Notes: generated by a model from the sequence alone, not told the origin. Shown: positions 1-10,326, counted from the stretch's first letter. The stretch is DNA of 64,000 bases from Marmoricola endophyticus (GCF_014644415.1 NZ_BMKQ01000001.1:248001-312000), one strand, 5' to 3'. Made by a program: numbers and translations.

Positions 1-1
1 G

Positions 2-1147
2 TTCGTCAACGTGATCGCCACCCCCAAGGGAGGCAGCCACGTCAGCGGGTTCGAGGCGGCGCTGACCAAGACCTTCAACGACGCGATGCGCGCGGCCAAG
101 GTGCTCAAGGTCAACGACCCCGACGTCGTCAAGGACGACGTCCTCGAGGGCCTCACCGCGGTGGTCACCGTCCGCCTGGCCGAGCCGCAGTTCGAGGGTC
201 AGACCAAGGAGATCCTGGGCACCCCCGAGGCCCGTGGCGTGGTCCGCAAGGTGGTCGCGGCCCAGCTGAAGGAGCTGCTCGGCTCGACCAAGCGGCTGGA
301 GAAGGCGCAGGCCCGGTCGCTGATGGACAAGGTCGCCGGAGCCGCGAGGACCCGGATCGCGGCCCGCCAGCAGCGCGACACCCAGCGCCGCAAGAACGCC
401 CTCGAGTCCAGCGCGCTGCCGGCCAAGCTCGCCGACTGCCGCTCCAACGACGTCGACCGCTCCGAGCTGTTCATCGTCGAGGGCGACTCCGCGCTCGGCA
501 CGGCGAAGCTGGCGCGGAGCTCGGAGTTCCAGGCGCTGCTGCCGATCCGCGGCAAGATCCTCAACGTCCAGAAGGCCGCCATCGCCGACGTGCTGAAGAA
601 CGCCGAGTGCTCCTCGATCATCCAGGTCGTCGGGGCCGGGTCCGGGCGCACGTTCGACCTCGACGCCGCGCGCTACGGGAAGATCATCTTCATGGCCGAC
701 GCGGACTCCGACGGCGCGCACATCCGCTGCCTGCTGGCGACGCTGTTCTTCCGCTACATGCGCGAGATGGTCGAGGCCGGCCGCGTGTTCACCGCCGTGC
801 CGCCGCTGCACCGCATCGAGCTGTCCAACCCGAAGAAGGGCATGGACAAGTACGTCTACACCTACTCCGACCCGGAGCTGCAGCGGAAGCTGGCCGAGCT
901 GAGCAAGAAGGGCGTGCGCTGGAAGGACCCGATCCAGCGCTACAAGGGCCTGGGCGAGATGGACGCCGACCAGCTGGCCGAGACCACGATGGACCCCCGC
1001 CGCCGCACGCTGCGCAAGCTGACGATGGACGACGTCGAGTCGGCCACCGAGGTCTTCGAGATGCTGATGGGCTCCGAGGTCGCGCCGCGCAAGGACTTCA
1101 TCGTCGCCGGCGGCGGCGGGCTGGCCGTGGAGGACCTGGACTTCTAG
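2..1147 (+). CDS. parE: DNA topoisomerase IV (type II) subunit B, C-terminal part
   Basis: This is the ATPase/TOPRIM subunit of a type II topoisomerase, cut by the left edge of the window, so the GHKL ATPase domain is missing. The visible part holds the end of the transducer domain and a full TOPRIM domain: EGDSA supplies the catalytic Glu, followed by PIRGKILNV and the metal-binding DADSDG. The C-terminal QRYKGLGEM segment is typical of GyrB/ParE. I prefer the ParE paralogue over gyrase because a ParC-like subunit A lies 3.3 kb away on the opposite strand and no oriC or dnaA context is present, but the GyrB/ParE split is not certain from this fragment. It converges on the carbonic anhydrase gene, with a strong hairpin between them. 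Confidence 0.9.
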   Translation, partial: FVNVIATPKGGSHVSGFEAALTKTFNDAMRAAKVLKVNDPDVVKDDVLEGLTAVVTVRLAEPQFEGQTKEILGTPEARGVVRKVVAAQLKELLGSTKRLEKAQARSLMDKVAGAARTRIAARQQRDTQRRKNALESSALPAKLADCRSNDVDRSELFIVEGDSALGTAKLARSSEFQALLPIRGKILNVQKAAIADVLKNAECSSIIQVVGAGSGRTFDLDAARYGKIIFMADADSDGAHIRCLLATLFFRYMREMVEAGRVFTAVPPLHRIELSNPKKGMDKYVYTYSDPELQRKLAELSKKGVRWKDPIQRYKGLGEMDADQLAETTMDPRRRTLRKLTMDDVESATEVFEMLMGSEVAPRKDFIVAGGGGLAVEDLDF

Positions 1148-1154
1148 AGGTCGG

Positions 1155-1200
1155 GTCGAGTGCTGGAGCGGTCGCCACGGCGACCGCCCCAGCACTCGAC
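1155..1200. terminator. Long hairpin between convergent parE and carbonic anhydrase genes
   Basis: A 12-bp outer stem (1155-1166 with 1189-1200) and a 9-bp inner stem (1168-1176 with 1179-1187) are separated by one mismatch and close on a 2-nt loop. It sits between convergent genes, which fits a bidirectional terminator. However, the core GTGCTGNAGCGGTCGCC also recurs in a hairpin at 62171-62214 between divergent genes, so this may be one copy of a dispersed hairpin repeat doing terminator duty. Confidence 0.65.
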
Positions 1201-1213
1201 TCGGCCCAGCCGG

Positions 1214-1738
1214 TCAGGCGCGGCGCTCGAGCTCTCCGGAGTCGACGTCGTAGACGAAGCCGCCGACGTGGACGGACTCCGGGACCAGCGGGTGGTGCAA
1301 GATCCGCTGGACGTCGTCGACCAGCGAGCCCTGCTGGTCGGCGACGACGCCGAAGGTCGCCCACGAGGCGTCGTGGCCGCAGGAGGCGGCGACCTTCTCG
1401 CGGACCTGGTCCTGCGTCGAGGCCGCCATCGCGCAGCTGGTGTGCGGGACCACGAGGACGCGGTCGACGCCCAGCAGGTTGACGCCCAGCACCACGGCCT
1501 CCAGGGCCGCGTCCGTGACCCGGCCGCCGGGGTTGCGTACGACCTTGGCGTCGCCGACCTCGAGCCCGAGGACGCGCAGCGGGTCGATGCGGGCGTCCAT
1601 GCAGGTCACGATCATGACGCCCTTGGCCGCCCTGCCCTCCAGCCCTCCGTCGAAGGAGGCGGCGAAGTCGCGGTTGGCGGCCAGCAGGTCGTCGAAGGCC
1701 TCGTCGGATCCGGTGTCGAGCACGGGGTAGTCGGTCAT
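1214..1738 (-). CDS. Beta-carbonic anhydrase-like protein
   Basis: This is a predicted beta-class carbonic anhydrase interconverting CO2 and bicarbonate with a zinc ion. The zinc ligands are visible as CMDAR (Cys46, Asp48, Arg50) and HTSC (His99, Cys102) in the 174-residue product. This short form is common in Actinobacteria. I chose the ATG at 1738 because the hexamer TAGATT (1746-1751 on this strand) sits 7 nt upstream and there is no Shine-Dalgarno, as expected for a leaderless transcript; a longer form starting at 1765 lacks such support. It lies downstream of, but 10 bp apart from, the P55-like exporter on the same strand. Activity is inferred from the family. Confidence 0.88.
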   Translation of the reverse strand: MTDYPVLDTGSDEAFDDLLAANRDFAASFDGGLEGRAAKGVMIVTCMDARIDPLRVLGLEVGDAKVVRNPGGRVTDAALEAVVLGVNLLGVDRVLVVPHTSCAMAASTQDQVREKVAASCGHDASWATFGVVADQQGSLVDDVQRILHHPLVPESVHVGGFVYDVDSGELERRA

Positions 1739-1748
1739 GGCGCCAAAT

Positions 1749-3686
1749 CTAGGAGACGGCGACAACGCGGTGCGCGCTGGTGCCGACGGCCCGCAGCAGC
1801 ACCAGCGCGAGCACGGCGGCCACGACGGCGCACCCGGCTGCGCCGAGGAAGATGGTCTCGGTCTGGTTCAGCGCTGCGGCCAGCTCGTCACCAGGTGTCA
1901 GGGTGGCGTAGTAGCGGCGCAGACCGACCGCGCTGAGCACCGAGATCCCGACCAGCATGCCGACCATGCGCGCCACCACCGCCAGCGCGCTGACCAGGCC
2001 GTGCGCGGACGCCGGGGTCGCGTCGAGCAGTGCGGCGTTCACCGGGGCGAGGGCGAGGCCGAAGCCGAGCCCGGTCAGCAGCAGGGGGAGCGTGACCAGC
2101 GGGTTCTCCAAGGTCCGTGCACCCCACTGGGACATCACGACGAAGCCCGCTGCGCTGGCGAGCATGCCCACGGCGGTGACGAGAGCGACGGGGACGCGGC
2201 GGGCGGCGTACCCGCCGAGGATCGCGCCGACCGGGATCGCGACAAGGAGTCGTACGAGGACGAGGGCGGCGTCGAGCTGGGAGTCGCGGTACGTCGTCAG
2301 CCGCGCGTACACCGGGATGTCGACCAGTGCGGCGATCAGCGCGGCGCCGACGAAGAAGCTGACCAGCAGGCTGCCCCAGGCGGGGCGGCGGGCCATCGCG
2401 CCGCGGGGGACGAGGGGGTGGCGCGCCCGGCGCAGGTGGAGCACGAGCACGACGGCCGCCACGGCGGCCGCAGCGAGGAGCCAAGGACCGGCAGGGGAGA
2501 AGGTCGAGACCGCCGGATCGGCCGACGCGAAGGTGAGGATCACGCAGGCGAGCACGACGGCCAGCAGCGCGGACCCGAGCGGGTCGGCCTGACGCAGCGA
2601 CGCCGCCCACCCGCGGAGGTCGAGGAGCGGCCGACGTGCGGTGAGGCTGCGGACGACGAGCAGCACGAGACAGGCGAGCGCGGCGAGAGCCAGCGGCGTC
2701 AGCCAGCGGCTCTCGCCCGTCAGGGGGACGAAGGCGAGCCCGAGCTCGACGTCGGTGACCAGTGTCTGCGGCTCTGCGAGGAGCAGCACGGCGCTCGCTG
2801 TGCCGACGAGCAGCAGGAGGGCGGAGAGCACGTCGGGGAACGCTCGTCGCGTGGGGGCGGGGGTCTCGACAGGCTCGACCTCCGGTGCAGGGGTCTCGAC
2901 GCGCTCGCTGGCGCTCGCTGCTTGACCACCGTGCTCGCCGCTGGCGCTCGCTGCTCGACCACCGTGGTCGCTGCTGGCGGTCCCTTCTGAGCCTGTCGAA
3001 GAGCCCGCTGCTCGACCACCGTGGTCGCTGCTGGCGGTCCCTTCTGAGCCTGTCGAAGAGCCCGCTGCTCGACCACGGTCCGCGCCGTGGGCGTCGACCG
3101 CGCGCGCATCCGTGGGGCGACGGCGCACGGTGCGCAGGGCGGCGGCGAGGACGAGGGCGACGGCCAGGTTGAGCCAGAAGATCGCCTCCCAGTCCGCGAC
3201 GGCGAGGACGAGGGCGCCGTACAGCGGGCCGAGGACGCTGCCGACCTCCTGCACGGCCGACACGACCCCGAGCGGGACGGCGCGCCGGTGGGGCGGGTAG
3301 AGGTCGGCGACCAGGGCGAGCGTCGCGGGGACCAGACCGCCGCCGCCGACACCCTGGAGGAACCGTCCGGTGACGACGCTCGGGAGGTCGAAGGCGAGCG
3401 CGGTCACCAGCGACCCGAGGGCGAACACCACCAGCGACCCGACCAGCACCGGCACACGTCCGCGCAGGTCGGCGATCCTGCCGACGAGCGGGAGCACGGC
3501 GACGTACCCCAGCAGGAAGCCGGACACGATCGGTGCCGCGCGCTGCAGCTCGTCGACCCCGAGGCCGACGGTCGTCATCATGTCCGGCAGCGCGAGGACG
3601 ACGACGTAGGTGTCGGCGGCCGCGAAGGCCACCGCCACCGCGGCCAGGGTCAGCAGCGTCCGCGACCCGGCCGCCGGACCGGTCAC
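1749..3686 (-). CDS. P55-type MFS exporter with an expanded repeat-containing loop
   Basis: This 645-residue multi-helix transporter closely resembles the mycobacterial P55 (Rv1410c) family. It shares the N-terminal DTYVVV motif, the helix-2/3 loop LLGYVAVLPLVGRIADLRGR and QELGS/GPLYG-like motifs (here QEVGSVLGPLYG). P55 proteins act with the lipoprotein LprG in exporting triacylglycerides and related lipids across the inner membrane. The GTG start overlaps the stop codon of the lprG-like gene by 4 bp (GTGA), so the two are translationally coupled as in mycobacteria. Residues about 201-278, between the sixth and seventh helices, are a low-complexity insert holding two exact 19-residue repeats (57 bp each). 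The insert is encoded by dispersed-repeat DNA and is not expected in the family. Confidence 0.9.
   Translation of the reverse strand: MTGPAAGSRTLLTLAAVAVAFAAADTYVVVLALPDMMTTVGLGVDELQRAAPIVSGFLLGYVAVLPLVGRIADLRGRVPVLVGSLVVFALGSLVTALAFDLPSVVTGRFLQGVGGGGLVPATLALVADLYPPHRRAVPLGVVSAVQEVGSVLGPLYGALVLAVADWEAIFWLNLAVALVLAAALRTVRRRPTDARAVDAHGADRGRAAGSSTGSEGTASSDHGGRAAGSSTGSEGTASSDHGGRAASASGEHGGQAASASERVETPAPEVEPVETPAPTRRAFPDVLSALLLLVGTASAVLLLAEPQTLVTDVELGLAFVPLTGESRWLTPLALAALACLVLLVVRSLTARRPLLDLRGWAASLRQADPLGSALLAVVLACVILTFASADPAVSTFSPAGPWLLAAAAVAAVVLVLHLRRARHPLVPRGAMARRPAWGSLLVSFFVGAALIAALVDIPVYARLTTYRDSQLDAALVLVRLLVAIPVGAILGGYAARRVPVALVTAVGMLASAAGFVVMSQWGARTLENPLVTLPLLLTGLGFGLALAPVNAALLDATPASAHGLVSALAVVARMVGMLVGISVLSAVGLRRYYATLTPGDELAAALNQTETIFLGAAGCAVVAAVLALVLLRAVGTSAHRVVAVS
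2862..3078. repeat. Dispersed/tandem repeat DNA inside the P55-like gene
   Basis: Positions 2950-3063 are two copies of a 57-bp unit in tandem, with the first 15 or so bases of a third at 3064. Just next to them, 2892-2930 matches the reverse complement of 43868-43906 in an intergenic region at 38 of 39 bases. The short palindromic words GGTCTCGAC and CTCGACCACC recur throughout the segment. The unit length is divisible by three, so the frame stays open. Confidence 0.9.
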
Positions 3687-4378
3687 GGGGCGCTGATCGG
3701 GATCGTCTTCCCGTAGTCGCTGAACCGGAGCGTGTACGTCGCGTCGTCGGCGTCGCCGTAGAACGGGCCGGTGACGACGGCCTTCTGCAGGCGGTCGTCG
3801 TCGTCGAGGGTGAACGTCGCGCGGAAGCCGGCGCCCTTGTCCGCGCTGGGGATGATCGTGGCGACCGCGGTGCCGGGCACGGTCGCGGTGACCGTGGAGA
3901 GCACCTGCTTGCCGTCCCGGGTGTCCTTGCCCGCCTTGACGTCCTCGAGGCCGCGCAGGAGCGTCGAGATGCCGCCGGAGGGCCCGAAGAGCGAGGCAGG
4001 GTCGGGCGCGGAGTAGGTCGCCGGGTCGATCGTGCGCCACGTGCCGACGAACTTCACGTAGACCTTGCCGGCGACGGCGATCACCGGCACGTCGACGGAC
4101 AGCCCGCTCTGCACGACGGTGATCTCACCCTTGAACGCGGGCGCGCTGGTGCCCGTGCCGGATGCCTTCAGCACGCCCTGGACACCCTGCGGCAGCTTCT
4201 CGGTGCCCAGCGCGATGGTGAGTCCGTCGGCCTCGCTCAGCGCGGTACGGGCGTTCCCGATCCGGTCCGCGGCCGCCCGCGTGTCGCCGCCACCGCCGTC
4301 TCCGCCGCAGCCGGAGACGACCAGCGCGAGGACCGCGGCGACGACCAGGAGCGGGAGACGGCGCAGGGAGACGGGCAT
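3683..4378 (-). CDS. lprG: LprG/LppX-family lipoprotein
   Basis: This exported lipoprotein of 231 residues begins with a classic signal: two Arg near the N-terminus, a hydrophobic stretch and a VSGCGG lipobox with the lipidated Cys around residue 24. The body matches the LprG/LppX fold family, for example the segment FKGEITVVQSGLSVDVPVIAVAGKVYVK. In mycobacteria LprG binds triacylated lipids in a hydrophobic pocket and passes them from the P55 exporter; the P55-like gene here follows with a 4-bp overlap, reproducing that operon. I chose the ATG at 4378 because it gives a compact signal peptide; the region upstream to 4447 overlaps the end of parC. Confidence 0.88.
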   Translation of the reverse strand: MPVSLRRLPLLVVAAVLALVVSGCGGDGGGGDTRAAADRIGNARTALSEADGLTIALGTEKLPQGVQGVLKASGTGTSAPAFKGEITVVQSGLSVDVPVIAVAGKVYVKFVGTWRTIDPATYSAPDPASLFGPSGGISTLLRGLEDVKAGKDTRDGKQVLSTVTATVPGTAVATIIPSADKGAGFRATFTLDDDDRLQKAVVTGPFYGDADDATYTLRFSDYGKTIPISAP

Positions 4379-4404
4379 CACGGGACCCAGCCTGCCAGGC
4401 GCGC

Positions 4405-6873
4405 TCACGCCTCGCCCCCGGATCCGACCCGTACGGGACCGGCGCACGCCGCGACCGGCTGGGCGAGGGGGACGCCGGAGCCGTCGCGGCGTCCGGTCGG
4501 CTCGGGCAGGTCGACCGGGGCACCGCTGGCGGCCGCGGCCCGGGCCGGGCCCGCACCGACCCAGGCGAAGACGAGGGCGTCCTCACCCTTGAGGAACCGG
4601 TGGCAGCGGACACCACCGGTGGCGCGGCCCTTGGCGGGGTACTCGGCGAACGGGCTGACCTTGACCGACCCCGCGTCGGTCCCCGGCAGCGCGGAGGACG
4701 ACCCCGCCGAGGTCACCACGACCGCGTCGGCCGGGTCGAAGGCGGTGAAGGAGACGACGTGCTGCCCGGTGCCGAGCTTGATCCCGGCCATCCCGCCGCC
4801 GGCCCGGCCCTGGGGCCGGACCGACGAGGCGTTGAAGTGCAGCAGCCCGGCGTCGCTGGTGACGAAGCACAGCTCCTCCTGGCCCGTGCTCAGCTGCACC
4901 GCCCCGACCACCTCGTCGCCGTCGGCCAGGCCCATCACGTCCCACTCCTCGCGGGCCAGCAGCTCGGGCTTCACCCGCTTGACCACACCGGCCCGCGTGC
5001 CCAGTGCGAGGCCCGGCGCCGAGTCGTCGTACGCCGTCAGGGAGACCAGCGCCAGCACCCGTTCTCCGTCGGCCAGCGAGAGGAACTCGGTGACCGGGGC
5101 CCCGCCCTGCAGGTTGGGGTGGTTGGCGGTGGCCGGCAGCGTCGGCAGGTCCAGGACCTGCAGTCGTACGAGCCGGGCGCGGCTGGTGAGCACGCCGACC
5201 TCACCGCGTGCGGTGGCCGACACCGCGGAGACGATCACGTCGTGGCGCGATCGGGCGCCCTCGGTCCCGGGCGGATCGGCGTCCGTGCTGCGCGCCAGCA
5301 GCCCGGACGAGGACAGGTAGACCAGGCACGGGTCGTCGGCCACCTCCAGCGGCGCCGCGGTCGCCGTGGTGGTCACGCCGGAGGCGGCGAGCAGCACGGT
5401 GCGACGGGGGGTGCCGTACGTCTTCGTGACCTCGGCCAGCTCCTCCGAGACGACGGCGCGCAGCCGCTCGTCGCTGGCCAGGATCTCCTCGAGCTCCTCG
5501 ATCTCCCGGCGCAGCTCCTCCTGCTCCTTCTCCAGCTCGATCCGGCTGAACCGGGTCAGCCGGCGCAGCTGCAGGTCGAGGATGTACTCCGCCTGCGGCA
5601 CGGAGAGGTCGAAGACCCCGATCAGGCGCTCCTTGGCGGTGCCGGCGTCGTCGCTGGAGCGGATCACCTGGATCACCTCGTCGATGTCGACGAGGGCGAT
5701 CAGCAGTCCCTCGACCAGGTGCAGCCGCTCGGCCTTCTTGTCGCGGCGGTACGTCGAGCGCCGTCGTACGACGTCGAAGCGGTGCTCGAGGAACACCTCG
5801 AGCAGCTCCTTGAGCCCCAGCGTCCGCGGCTGGCCGTCGACGAGCGCGACGTTGTTGATGCCGAACGACTCCTCCAGCGGCGTCTGGCGGTAGAGCTGCT
5901 CGAGCAGCGCGTCGGGGTTGATCCCGTTCTTGACCTCGATCACCAGCCGCAGGCCGTTCTGGCCGTCGGTGAGGTCGACGACGTCGCTGATCCCCTGCAG
6001 TTTCTTGGACTGCACGAGGGTCTTGATCCGCTCCACGACCTTCTCGACACCGACCGTGTACGGGAGCTCGGTGACGACGATCCCCTTGCGCCGCGGCGTG
6101 ACGTTCTCGATCCGGGCGGTCGCGCGCATCTTGAACGAGCCCTTGCCCGAGGCGTACGCGTCGCGCACCCCGTCGAGCCCGACGATCTTGCCGCCGGAGG
6201 GCAGGTCCGGACCGGGGACGAAGCGCATCAGCCCGTCCAGGTCGGTCCCCGGGTGCTTGATCAGGTGCCGCAACGCCTGCACGACCTCGACCAGGTTGTG
6301 GGGAGCCATGTTCGTGGCCATCCCGACGGCGATGCCGGTGGTGCCGTTGACCAGCAGGTTCGGGAACGCCGCGGGGAGCACGACGGGCTCGGTCTCCCGG
6401 CCGTCGTAGTTGGGCTTGAAGTCGACGGTCTCCTCGTCGATGGACGCGGTCATCGCGACGGCCGGCGGACCCATCCGGCACTCGGTGTACCGCATCGCCG
6501 CGGGGGAGTCGTCCAGGGACCCGAAGTTGCCGTGGCCGTCGACGAGCGGGAGTCGCATCGACCACGGCTGCGCGAGGCGCACCAGGGCGTCGTAGATCGC
6601 GGTGTCGCCGTGCGGGTGCACCCGCCCCATCACCTCGCCGACCACGCGCGAGCTCTTCACGTGGCCGCGGTCGGGGCGCAGGCCCATGTCGTTCATCGTG
6701 TAGAGGATCCGGCGCTGCACGGGCTTGAGGCCGTCGCGCGCGTCGGGCAGGGCGCGCGAGTAGATGACCGAGTAGGCGTACTCCAGGAAGCTGCCGCGCA
6801 TCTCCTCGCCCACGTCGATGTCGACGACGTGCTCCTCGAAGTCAGGCGGGGGCGCAGCAGGTGTACGAGCCAT
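4405..6873 (-). CDS. parC: DNA topoisomerase IV (type II) subunit A
   Basis: This is the DNA cleavage/religation subunit of a type II topoisomerase, 822 residues. The winged-helix region has the quinolone-determining segment [11 protein letters not shown] (Thr91 where E. coli GyrA has Ser83) and the catalytic tyrosine Tyr129 in [11 protein letters not shown] coiled-coil segment near residue 460 and six-bladed C-terminal repeats follow. No canonical GyrA box (QRRGGKG) is visible, which favours ParC over GyrA. The ATG at 6873 is 65 bp from the divergent acetyltransferase-fusion gene. The 3' end lies 26 bp before the chosen lprG start. Confidence 0.92.
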   Translation of the reverse strand: MARTPAAPPPDFEEHVVDIDVGEEMRGSFLEYAYSVIYSRALPDARDGLKPVQRRILYTMNDMGLRPDRGHVKSSRVVGEVMGRVHPHGDTAIYDALVRLAQPWSMRLPLVDGHGNFGSLDDSPAAMRYTECRMGPPAVAMTASIDEETVDFKPNYDGRETEPVVLPAAFPNLLVNGTTGIAVGMATNMAPHNLVEVVQALRHLIKHPGTDLDGLMRFVPGPDLPSGGKIVGLDGVRDAYASGKGSFKMRATARIENVTPRRKGIVVTELPYTVGVEKVVERIKTLVQSKKLQGISDVVDLTDGQNGLRLVIEVKNGINPDALLEQLYRQTPLEESFGINNVALVDGQPRTLGLKELLEVFLEHRFDVVRRRSTYRRDKKAERLHLVEGLLIALVDIDEVIQVIRSSDDAGTAKERLIGVFDLSVPQAEYILDLQLRRLTRFSRIELEKEQEELRREIEELEEILASDERLRAVVSEELAEVTKTYGTPRRTVLLAASGVTTTATAAPLEVADDPCLVYLSSSGLLARSTDADPPGTEGARSRHDVIVSAVSATARGEVGVLTSRARLVRLQVLDLPTLPATANHPNLQGGAPVTEFLSLADGERVLALVSLTAYDDSAPGLALGTRAGVVKRVKPELLAREEWDVMGLADGDEVVGAVQLSTGQEELCFVTSDAGLLHFNASSVRPQGRAGGGMAGIKLGTGQHVVSFTAFDPADAVVVTSAGSSSALPGTDAGSVKVSPFAEYPAKGRATGGVRCHRFLKGEDALVFAWVGAGPARAAAASGAPVDLPEPTGRRDGSGVPLAQPVAACAGPVRVGSGGEA

Positions 6874-6938
6874 GGCGACATCCTCCCAAGGCTGCGGCGA
6901 GGAGGCGGCCCCGGCACGCCGCCGGTAACTTTGGTCCC

Positions 6939-9695
6939 GTGAGCGAGGAGCAGCCGGATCAGGCCCCGGCCCAGGGGTCTGCGGGCGAGGAGGGGCCGGG
7001 GCCTGCGTCCGAGAGCCCCGGCTACCCCGCGCACTGGGAGGCCGACGTGCTGCTGCGCGACGGGCACACCGCCCACCTGCGGCCGGTGCGGCCCGAGGAC
7101 GCCGAGCTGCTGCGCGAGTTCTACTCCCGGGTCTCCGACGAGTCGAAGTACTACCGCTTCTTCGCGCCCATGCCGACGCTCTCCGCACGCGACGTCACCC
7201 GCTTCACCACCGTTGACCACCACGACCGCGTCGCCCTGGTGCTGACGGTGGCCGACCGGATGATCGCGATCGGCAGGTACGACTCGCTCGGGCACGGCCA
7301 GGCGGAGGTGGCGTTCCTCGTCGAGGACGCCCACCAGAGGCGTGGCATCGCCCAGCTGCTGCTCGAGCACCTCGCCCAGGCCGGTCGTGAGCGCGGGATC
7401 GAGAAGTTCGTCGCCGAGACGCTGCCCGCCAACAAGAAGATGATCCAGGTCTTCGCCGACGCGGGCTACCACGTCTCGCGCGGCTTCGAGGAGGGCGTGG
7501 TCCACCTCGAGTTCCCGATCGACCCCACCGACACCGCGATCGGGGTGATGCAGGACCGGGAGCACCGTGCCGAGGCGGCGTCGATCGCCACCTTCTTCAA
7601 CGCCCGCAGCGTCGCCGTCATCGGTGCCTCGCGCCGGCGCGACACGATCGGGCAGGCGCTGGTGCGTCACCTGGTGCTGGGCGACTACAGCGGGCGGGTC
7701 TACGCCGTGAACCCGACCTCGGAGTCGGTGGCCGGCCTGCCCTCGTACGACTCGGTCTCCGACATCCCCGGTGAGGTCGACCTCGCGGTGATCGCCGTGC
7801 CGGCCGACGCCGTGCCCGACGTCGTGCTCGACTGCGCGGCCAAGGGGGTCAACGGGCTGGTGGTGATCAGCTCCGGCTTCGCCGAGGCGGGGCCGGACGG
7901 CTGGGCGAGGCAGCGGCGGATGCTGGGACTGGCCCGCAGCTACGGCCTGCGGGTGATCGGCCCGAACTGCCTGGGCATCGTCAACACCGACCCCGAGTTC
8001 AACCTCAACGCCTCGCTGGCACCGGTGATGCCGCAGCGCGGACGGGTCGGGTTCTTCTCCCAGTCCGGGGCGCTGGGGACGGCGATCCTCGAGACCGCGT
8101 CGGCACGCGGGCTGGGCATCTCGACGTTCGTCAGCGCCGGCAACCGCGCGGACGTCTCGGGCAACGACCTGCTGCAGTACTGGGAGGAGGACCCCGCCAC
8201 CGAGGTGATCCTGCTCTACCTGGAGTCGATCGGTAACCCGCGGAAGTTCTCCCGCATCTCCCGTCGCGTCTCGCGGCACAAGCCGATCGTCGTGGTGCGG
8301 TCGGGCCGCTCGACCCAAGGTGTGCCGATGGGTCACGCGGTGCGGGCGATCGGCGCCCCCCAGCCGGCCGTGGACGCGATGTTCAAGCAGGCCGGCGTGA
8401 TCCTGGTCGACAGCCTGGACGAGATGTTCGACGTCGCGCAGCTGCTGGCCCACCAGCCGCTGCCGCGCGGCAGCCGGGTCGCGCTGGTCGGCAACTCCGA
8501 CGCGATCGGGCTGCTGGCCGCCGACGCCGCGTCGGCCAACGGGCTGCGGGTCGCGAAGTCGGTGGCCCTGGGCTCCGAGGCCGGTGCCGAGGCGTACGAG
8601 GACGCGCTGGACGAGGCGATCGACGACGAGGACGTCGACGCGGTCGTGGCGATCTACATCCCACCCCTCGACGTCTCCTCGGAGGCGGTGGCCAACGTGC
8701 TGGCCAGCGTGGGGGAGCAGTCCGACAAGCCGATCGTGTCCACCTTCCTCGGTGCCCGCGGTGTGCCCGAGCTGCTGCGGGTGCCGGACCTGGCGGGGAA
8801 CGTCGCCGGCCGCGGGTCGGTGCCGTCGTACTCCGCGGTGGAGTCGGCCGTGCGCGCCCTGGCCCGCGTCGTCGAGTACGCCGCCTGGGTCGACAAGCCC
8901 GAGGGCGGTGGGACCCAGATCGAGGACATCGACGCCTCGACGGCCAAGCGGATGCTGGGCCGGATCCTCATCGCCAGCCCGGAGGGGCGGGAGCTGGGCC
9001 ACGAGGAGCTGGCCGCGCTGCTGGCCTGCTACGGCATCGACGTGTGGGACCGGATCCCCGTCGCGACGCTCGACGAGGCCCTGGACGCGGGCGAGCGCCT
9101 GGGCTGGAACGTCGTCCTCAAGGGGACGGCGCCGCGGCTGCGCACCCGCCCGGACCAGGCGCACCTGTGGCGCAACATCGACGACGCCGACGAGATGGCC
9201 GAGGCCTGGGAGGCCCTGACCGCGATGATCGACGACCCGGGGACGGCCGGGTTCGTCGTGCAGCGGATGGCCGCACCCGGCGTGCCCGTCGACATCGGTG
9301 GTGTCGAGGACCCGCTCTTCGGGCCCACCGTGTCCTTCTCGATCGCCGGCGCACTGACCGACCTGGTGGGCGACCGTGCGTACCGGATCCCGCCGATCAC
9401 CCCGCTCGAGTCGGCCGAGATGGTCCGGGAGATCCGGGCGGCGCCGCTGCTGTTCGGCTTCCGCGGCTCCCCGGAGGTCGACGTCGCCGCGCTGCAGGAC
9501 CTGCTGCGCCGGTTCGCGGCGCTGAAGAACGACCTCCCTCAGCTCTCGGCGATCGACCTGGGACTGGTGCAGGTCTCCGAGCACGGCGTGTGCGTGCTCA
9601 GCGTCAGCGGAGCGGTCGCGCCGGTGCCCGACGTCCGCTCCGACTGGTTCACCCGGCGCCTGAACTCCCACCCCGGCGACACCCTGCCGGGGTGA
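6939..9695 (+). CDS. GNAT acetyltransferase fused to ADP-forming acyl-CoA synthetase domains (Pat-like)
   Basis: This 918-residue protein joins an N-terminal GNAT domain (about 40-190) to a CoA-binding domain (about 215-310, [10 protein letters not shown]), a succinyl-CoA-ligase-like middle part ([19 protein letters not shown]) and a C-terminal ATP-grasp domain (about 690-900). Proteins with these domains, such as Salmonella Pat and actinobacterial homologues, acetylate acetyl-CoA synthetase and other lysines and sense metabolites through the large domain. The GTG at 6939 is favoured because TAACTT (6926-6931) lies 7 nt upstream and there is no ribosome-binding site. Whether the synthetase part is catalytic cannot be judged by eye. 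Confidence 0.9.
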   Translation: MSEEQPDQAPAQGSAGEEGPGPASESPGYPAHWEADVLLRDGHTAHLRPVRPEDAELLREFYSRVSDESKYYRFFAPMPTLSARDVTRFTTVDHHDRVALVLTVADRMIAIGRYDSLGHGQAEVAFLVEDAHQRRGIAQLLLEHLAQAGRERGIEKFVAETLPANKKMIQVFADAGYHVSRGFEEGVVHLEFPIDPTDTAIGVMQDREHRAEAASIATFFNARSVAVIGASRRRDTIGQALVRHLVLGDYSGRVYAVNPTSESVAGLPSYDSVSDIPGEVDLAVIAVPADAVPDVVLDCAAKGVNGLVVISSGFAEAGPDGWARQRRMLGLARSYGLRVIGPNCLGIVNTDPEFNLNASLAPVMPQRGRVGFFSQSGALGTAILETASARGLGISTFVSAGNRADVSGNDLLQYWEEDPATEVILLYLESIGNPRKFSRISRRVSRHKPIVVVRSGRSTQGVPMGHAVRAIGAPQPAVDAMFKQAGVILVDSLDEMFDVAQLLAHQPLPRGSRVALVGNSDAIGLLAADAASANGLRVAKSVALGSEAGAEAYEDALDEAIDDEDVDAVVAIYIPPLDVSSEAVANVLASVGEQSDKPIVSTFLGARGVPELLRVPDLAGNVAGRGSVPSYSAVESAVRALARVVEYAAWVDKPEGGGTQIEDIDASTAKRMLGRILIASPEGRELGHEELAALLACYGIDVWDRIPVATLDEALDAGERLGWNVVLKGTAPRLRTRPDQAHLWRNIDDADEMAEAWEALTAMIDDPGTAGFVVQRMAAPGVPVDIGGVEDPLFGPTVSFSIAGALTDLVGDRAYRIPPITPLESAEMVREIRAAPLLFGFRGSPEVDVAALQDLLRRFAALKNDLPQLSAIDLGLVQVSEHGVCVLSVSGAVAPVPDVRSDWFTRRLNSHPGDTLPG

Positions 9696-9708
9696 CACAC
9701 TGACCGGC

Positions 9709-10326
9709 ATGCGCAGCCACACCAGCAGCTCGCGGCCTCGTCACGACGAGCCGAGCGACCGCACCGCGGAGTTGGTCGCCGCCGTCGAGCAGACCGGGTA
9801 CTACCCGGTCGTCGTGAACGACGGCATCGCCGGTGCCGTCGCCGGGGAGCCGGTGCTGGCCTACCTCGTGCACCACGAGCCGACCATCGACCGCGACGAG
9901 GTCCGTCGGCACATCACCGTCGCCGTCATCACCCCGAGCCGGCTGGTGATCGCCCACACCGACGAGAACCCGCCCGACGAGCTGCTGCCCGAGCCGTACA
10001 CCTCGACCTCGACGGAGGCGATCGGCCTGGGGCGGATCCGCTCGGTCGTCGTCAACCGGATGGTGGCCAACCCGGGCGACCTCGTCCGCGAGGTCCCCCC
10101 GGCCGCCGAGGCCGTGCTGACGGTCGGCTGGGGTGGCGTCTCGCGCGTCGACCTCGAGCCGGCCGGGTGTGCCGATCCCGAGTGCGACGCCGACCACGGC
10201 TACACCGGCGTGCTGGGCACCGACGACTTCTCGCTGCGCGTCTCCGCCGCCGCCGACGGCCAGGGCGCGGTCGACCTGCTCCTCGCGTTCGCCGAGACGC
10301 TGTCCGCCAGTACGCAGCACCGGTGA
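9709..10326 (+). CDS. DUF5998 family protein
   Basis: This 205-residue soluble protein matches the actinobacterial DUF5998 family by my reading, through segments such as TGYYPVVVNDGIAGAVAGEPVLAYLVHHEPTID at the N-terminus and a C-terminal CADPECDADHGYTGVLGTDDFSLRVSAAADG. The cysteine pair may bind metal. No enzyme motif is recognised. Its stop overlaps the start of the nucleotide pyrophosphatase-like gene by 4 bp (GTGA), which suggests the two products act together, and this pairing is common in Actinobacteria. The function is unknown. Confidence 0.75.
   Translation: MRSHTSSSRPRHDEPSDRTAELVAAVEQTGYYPVVVNDGIAGAVAGEPVLAYLVHHEPTIDRDEVRRHITVAVITPSRLVIAHTDENPPDELLPEPYTSTSTEAIGLGRIRSVVVNRMVANPGDLVREVPPAAEAVLTVGWGGVSRVDLEPAGCADPECDADHGYTGVLGTDDFSLRVSAAADGQGAVDLLLAFAETLSASTQHR

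Noticed and set aside
607-1482. A 291-codon plus-strand frame overlapping parE and the carbonic anhydrase gene
   Set aside because: Arg-rich product from the wrong frame of parE running through the hairpin; no ribosome-binding site or homology.
2950-3078. Tandem 57-bp units considered as a CRISPR-like array
   Set aside because: The units are contiguous without unique spacers, keep the reading frame and there are no cas genes.
6693-9722. A 1009-codon open frame on the minus strand opposite the GNAT-synthetase fusion gene
   Set aside because: It is a shadow of high-GC third-codon bias: the translated product is rich in Arg, His, Gly and Val with no domain, while the plus strand encodes clear conserved domains.
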